Part shown: positions 61,986 to 64,000 of the stretch, in pieces
Position numbering within the stretch: position 1 is the first letter of the stretch
Layout: the number at the start of each line of letters is the position of its first letter
Source of the DNA: Bacillota bacterium
GTDB lineage: Bacteria > Bacillota > Clostridia > Lachnospirales > Lachnospiraceae
DNA: 64,000 nucleotides
Direction of reading: 5' to 3'
NCBI GenBank assembly: GCA_023391695.1
Contig: JAEWAK010000025.1
Location: 54,784-118,783, forward strand
Notes under the pieces: generated by a model
Seen by the model: only the letters and a program-made list of their open reading frames with translations
Database searches by the model: none
What the model was told of the DNA's origin: nothing
Made by a program: the position numbers and the translations under genes

Positions 61986-62906
61986 ATGGAAAAAGACACC
62001 ATATTAGTAGTGGATGACAGTGATATCATATGCAGTATCATAAAAGGTATATTGGAAACGCCTACACTTCATATTGATATCGCCCATTCCGGCGAAGAGG
62101 GAATTATTCTTGCAAAGAAATTATGCCCTACGCTTATACTGCTTGACATAATAATGAACGGTATTGACGGCTATGAGACCTGCCGGATCTTAAAAGACAG
62201 TGATATAACGAAGGATATCCCGGTGATTTTCATAACAGGCAACAATGATTCGGAATCGGTATTAAAAGGGTTTGAAGTCGGTGCGGCTGATTATGTATCA
62301 AAGCCATTTATTCCTGAGGAATTAAAAGCCCGTGTTAAAGTGCATATGCAAAATATCAAAATACAGCGTGAGCTGCAATTTTTAATGCAGGAATTAAAAG
62401 AAATGGCTGTTACGGATTATCTGACTAAGCTGTATAACCGGCGTTATTTTATGGACCAGTTACAGCTTTTTGTAACCCAGTACAATTTAAATATATTCCT
62501 CATCCTGTTTGATATAGATAATTTCAAGAAAATTAATGATACTTACGGCCATAATGCCGGCGACATGGTATTGGTCGGCATATCCAACATACTGAAACTG
62601 CTGCTGCGGGAAGAGGATATTTTAAGCCGGTGGGGCGGGGAAGAATTTATGATCTGCCTTCCGGAAGTCACGGAGGATATTGCAATCGATCATGCCAATA
62701 AACTCCGGCGGGAAGTAAGCAAATACAATTTCAGCTGTGAAAATTACAACTTCCGGTGTACGATTACAGGAGGTATTATACAATATGACAGATCCATTTC
62801 CCCGGAAAAGAATTTTACCAATGTTGACCAGGCATTATATCTGGGGAAATCCTCGGGGAAAAACCGGTGTATCTATAACTATCCCATAATGAAAGGGAAA
62901 GAATAG
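61986..62906 (+). CDS. Response regulator with diguanylate cyclase (GGDEF) output domain
   Basis: A 306-residue PleD-like protein: receiver domain (ILVVDDSDIICSIIKGIL; acceptor Asp in ILLDIIMNGIDGYE; Lys in ADYVSKPFIPEELKA) and a GGDEF domain (TDYLTKLYNRRYFMDQL; FDIDNFKKINDTYGHNAGD; active site RWGGEEFMICLP). The GGEEF site is intact, so it should make cyclic di-GMP when phosphorylated. No I-site RxxD precedes the active site in the usual place. No kinase gene is adjacent. AAGGAG precedes the ATG. Confidence 0.93.
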   Translation: MEKDTILVVDDSDIICSIIKGILETPTLHIDIAHSGEEGIILAKKLCPTLILLDIIMNGIDGYETCRILKDSDITKDIPVIFITGNNDSESVLKGFEVGAADYVSKPFIPEELKARVKVHMQNIKIQRELQFLMQELKEMAVTDYLTKLYNRRYFMDQLQLFVTQYNLNIFLILFDIDNFKKINDTYGHNAGDMVLVGISNILKLLLREEDILSRWGGEEFMICLPEVTEDIAIDHANKLRREVSKYNFSCENYNFRCTITGGIIQYDRSISPEKNFTNVDQALYLGKSSGKNRCIYNYPIMKGKE

Positions 62907-62938
62907 AAAAAGGGTAAGTGGGTTATAAACATGCGGCA

Positions 62939-62967
62939 TAGCGGAATGCGAATATCCGCTTTGAATC
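62939..62967 (-). repeat. Dispersed AAAGCGGATATTCGCA motif, inverted copy
   Basis: Minus strand TCAAAGCGGATATTCGCATT then CCGCTA: the same start as 56537-56563. Here AGCGGA and TCCGCT pair as a short hairpin just upstream of the HAD gene. Confidence 0.55.
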
Positions 62968-62998
62968 CTATGGAAACTTTATATATAAGGAGATAAAA

Positions 62999-63805
62999 AT
63001 GGCATACGAGATACTTGTTTTAGATATAGACGGAACCTTGACCAATTCCCAAAAAGAAGTTTCCGATAAAACCCTGGAATCCATATTAAGAATACAGGAA
63101 CGGGGCCATAAGGTAGTATTAGCTTCCGGCCGCCCTACTCCGGGCGTCCTGCCTTTGGCAGATAAACTAAAACTTTCCGAATATAACGGTTATATCCTGT
63201 CTTTTAACGGTGCTAAAATCATGAATTGCAAAACCGGTGAAACCATCTATCAGGAAATTCTTCCTAATAACATTATACCAAAGCTGCACGCCGCAGCCTG
63301 TGAGTATGGGGTGGGAATACTTTCTTATGAAGGCAATTTTATTATAACGGATATGGAAACAGATGAATTTATGGATAGGGAAGCAAAAATAAACGGTATT
63401 ACCATCAAGAAAGTGAGTAACTTCCCCGAATATATTAATTTTGATGTAAATAAATGTTTGATGACCGGTCCCGGTCCGAAACTTGAGAAAGTAGAAGTTA
63501 TTATGAAAGAAAGATTCGGGAACCGGATAAATATATACCGTTCGGAACCGTTTTTCTTAGAATTAATGCCGCAGAATATTGATAAAGCTTATTCTCTCAG
63601 CAAATTACTGGATTACCTTGGTTTATCCAAGGAGCAGATGATTAGCTGCGGGGATGGTTATAATGATTTATCCATGATACAATACGCAGGTATGGGCGTA
63701 GCCATGGCAAATGCCCAGGAGGTCGTGAAAAAAGCAGCGGATTATATCACTTTATCCAACGACGAGGACGGCATTGCCCATGTGATCCGGGAATTTATGT
63801 TATAA
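62999..63805 (+). CDS. Cof-type HAD phosphatase (YidA-like)
   Basis: A 268-residue HAD type IIB hydrolase: motif I LDIDGTLTNSQKEVSD (nucleophile Asp8, Asp10), motif II VLASGRPTPGV, Lys region around 190 and motif IV ISCGDGYNDLSMIQYAG. Typical substrates are sugar phosphates or pyridoxal phosphate; the actual one is unknown. AAGGAG lies seven bases before the ATG. It is followed by a dispersed palindromic repeat. Confidence 0.92.
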   Translation: MAYEILVLDIDGTLTNSQKEVSDKTLESILRIQERGHKVVLASGRPTPGVLPLADKLKLSEYNGYILSFNGAKIMNCKTGETIYQEILPNNIIPKLHAAACEYGVGILSYEGNFIITDMETDEFMDREAKINGITIKKVSNFPEYINFDVNKCLMTGPGPKLEKVEVIMKERFGNRINIYRSEPFFLELMPQNIDKAYSLSKLLDYLGLSKEQMISCGDGYNDLSMIQYAGMGVAMANAQEVVKKAADYITLSNDEDGIAHVIREFML

Positions 63806-63860
63806 TCCGGCTCCCCGGAATGTGCTTGCCGTTTGAATTACCGGTCTTTTAGATTTACTT

Positions 63861-64000
63861 AGGGTGTGTCTGAAAACTGCTTGTGCCGGGCTGAATGTTC
63901 CACTTTGTGGGAGACAAGGAGCGATTTTGGGGGCGTAGCGGGTCTACGTTCCCAAAATTGCGACGCAGGATTCCACAAAGTGGGGCGTTCAGAACGGTGC
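63861..64000. repeat. Large palindromic dispersed repeat, copy D (cut by window end)
   Basis: It begins AGGGTGTGTCTGAAAACTGC and continues with TGTTCCACTTTGTGGGAG, a central CGTAG/CTACG stem and the return arm CCACAAAGTGGGGCGTTC. The last arm runs beyond the window. It is closest to copy A, and its left end is nearly identical to copy C. Confidence 0.85.

Noticed and set aside
1..64000. CRISPR arrays, tRNA or rRNA genes, prophage or integrase genes
   Set aside because: No regularly spaced direct repeats, no cloverleaf-like segments and no phage or recombinase signatures were seen on either strand.

Overview
The window looks like one chromosomal segment of a low-GC, anaerobic, Gram-positive Clostridia member, most likely Lachnospiraceae of the Anaerocolumna / Lachnoclostridium phytofermentans type. 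This is an inference from protein flavour, strong GGAGG ribosome binding sites and AT-rich intergenic DNA; no rRNA or tRNA gene is present to settle it. Most genes are ordinary housekeeping, transport and regulation. I see no prophage, CRISPR array or transposase gene.

Layout. 0-7.3 kb: the end of a DedA-family gene, a MATE exporter, a Ca2+-type P-ATPase, and a very unusual MFS transporter fused in frame to an ArsR-type regulator. 7.7-13.6 kb: a complete oligopeptide ABC operon, oppA-B-C-D-F. 14-20.7 kb: a small orphan protein, enolase, an M32 carboxypeptidase, argH and an sdpR-sdpI pair. 21-29 kb: an ABC exporter, an LCP-family cell-wall protein and a copper module (copA, copZ, csoR). 28.6-36.7 kb: an alpha-glucoside utilisation locus with beta-phosphoglucomutase, a LacI repressor, a GH65 phosphorylase plus a GH65 fragment, and a three-gene sugar ABC transporter. 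All of this locus appears tied together by one 14-bp operator. 36.8-40 kb: uppP and an ECF sigma/anti-sigma operon. 40-47 kb: comEA, response regulator, histidine kinase, GerMN lipoprotein and comEC packed as one apparent operon. 47.6-54.8 kb: argCJBD, maf and argG. 55-64 kb: YbjQ, a PstS-like lipoprotein, a WG-repeat lipoprotein, a hydrolase, hflKC, a response regulator-GGDEF protein and a HAD phosphatase.

How the genes work together. With argH, the arg genes cover arginine synthesis from glutamate except the ornithine carbamoyltransferase and carbamoyl-phosphate steps. The three arg transcription units share a promoter architecture (TTGYAT, 17 bp, TATAWT) with ARG-box-like repeats, consistent with common ArgR control. 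The sugar locus makes a closed circuit of import, phosphorolysis to beta-glucose-1-phosphate, isomerisation to glucose-6-phosphate, and repression by LacI.

The most unusual signals are: (i) the 804-residue MFS-ArsR fusion, which keeps a strong internal Shine-Dalgarno and ATG for the regulator half; (ii) a roughly 160-bp palindromic dispersed repeat with four copies, one internally deleted; (iii) small covarying hairpins placed directly before the start signals of several unrelated genes; and (iv) a 290-bp multi-hairpin element after argH that shares pieces with other intergenic regions.
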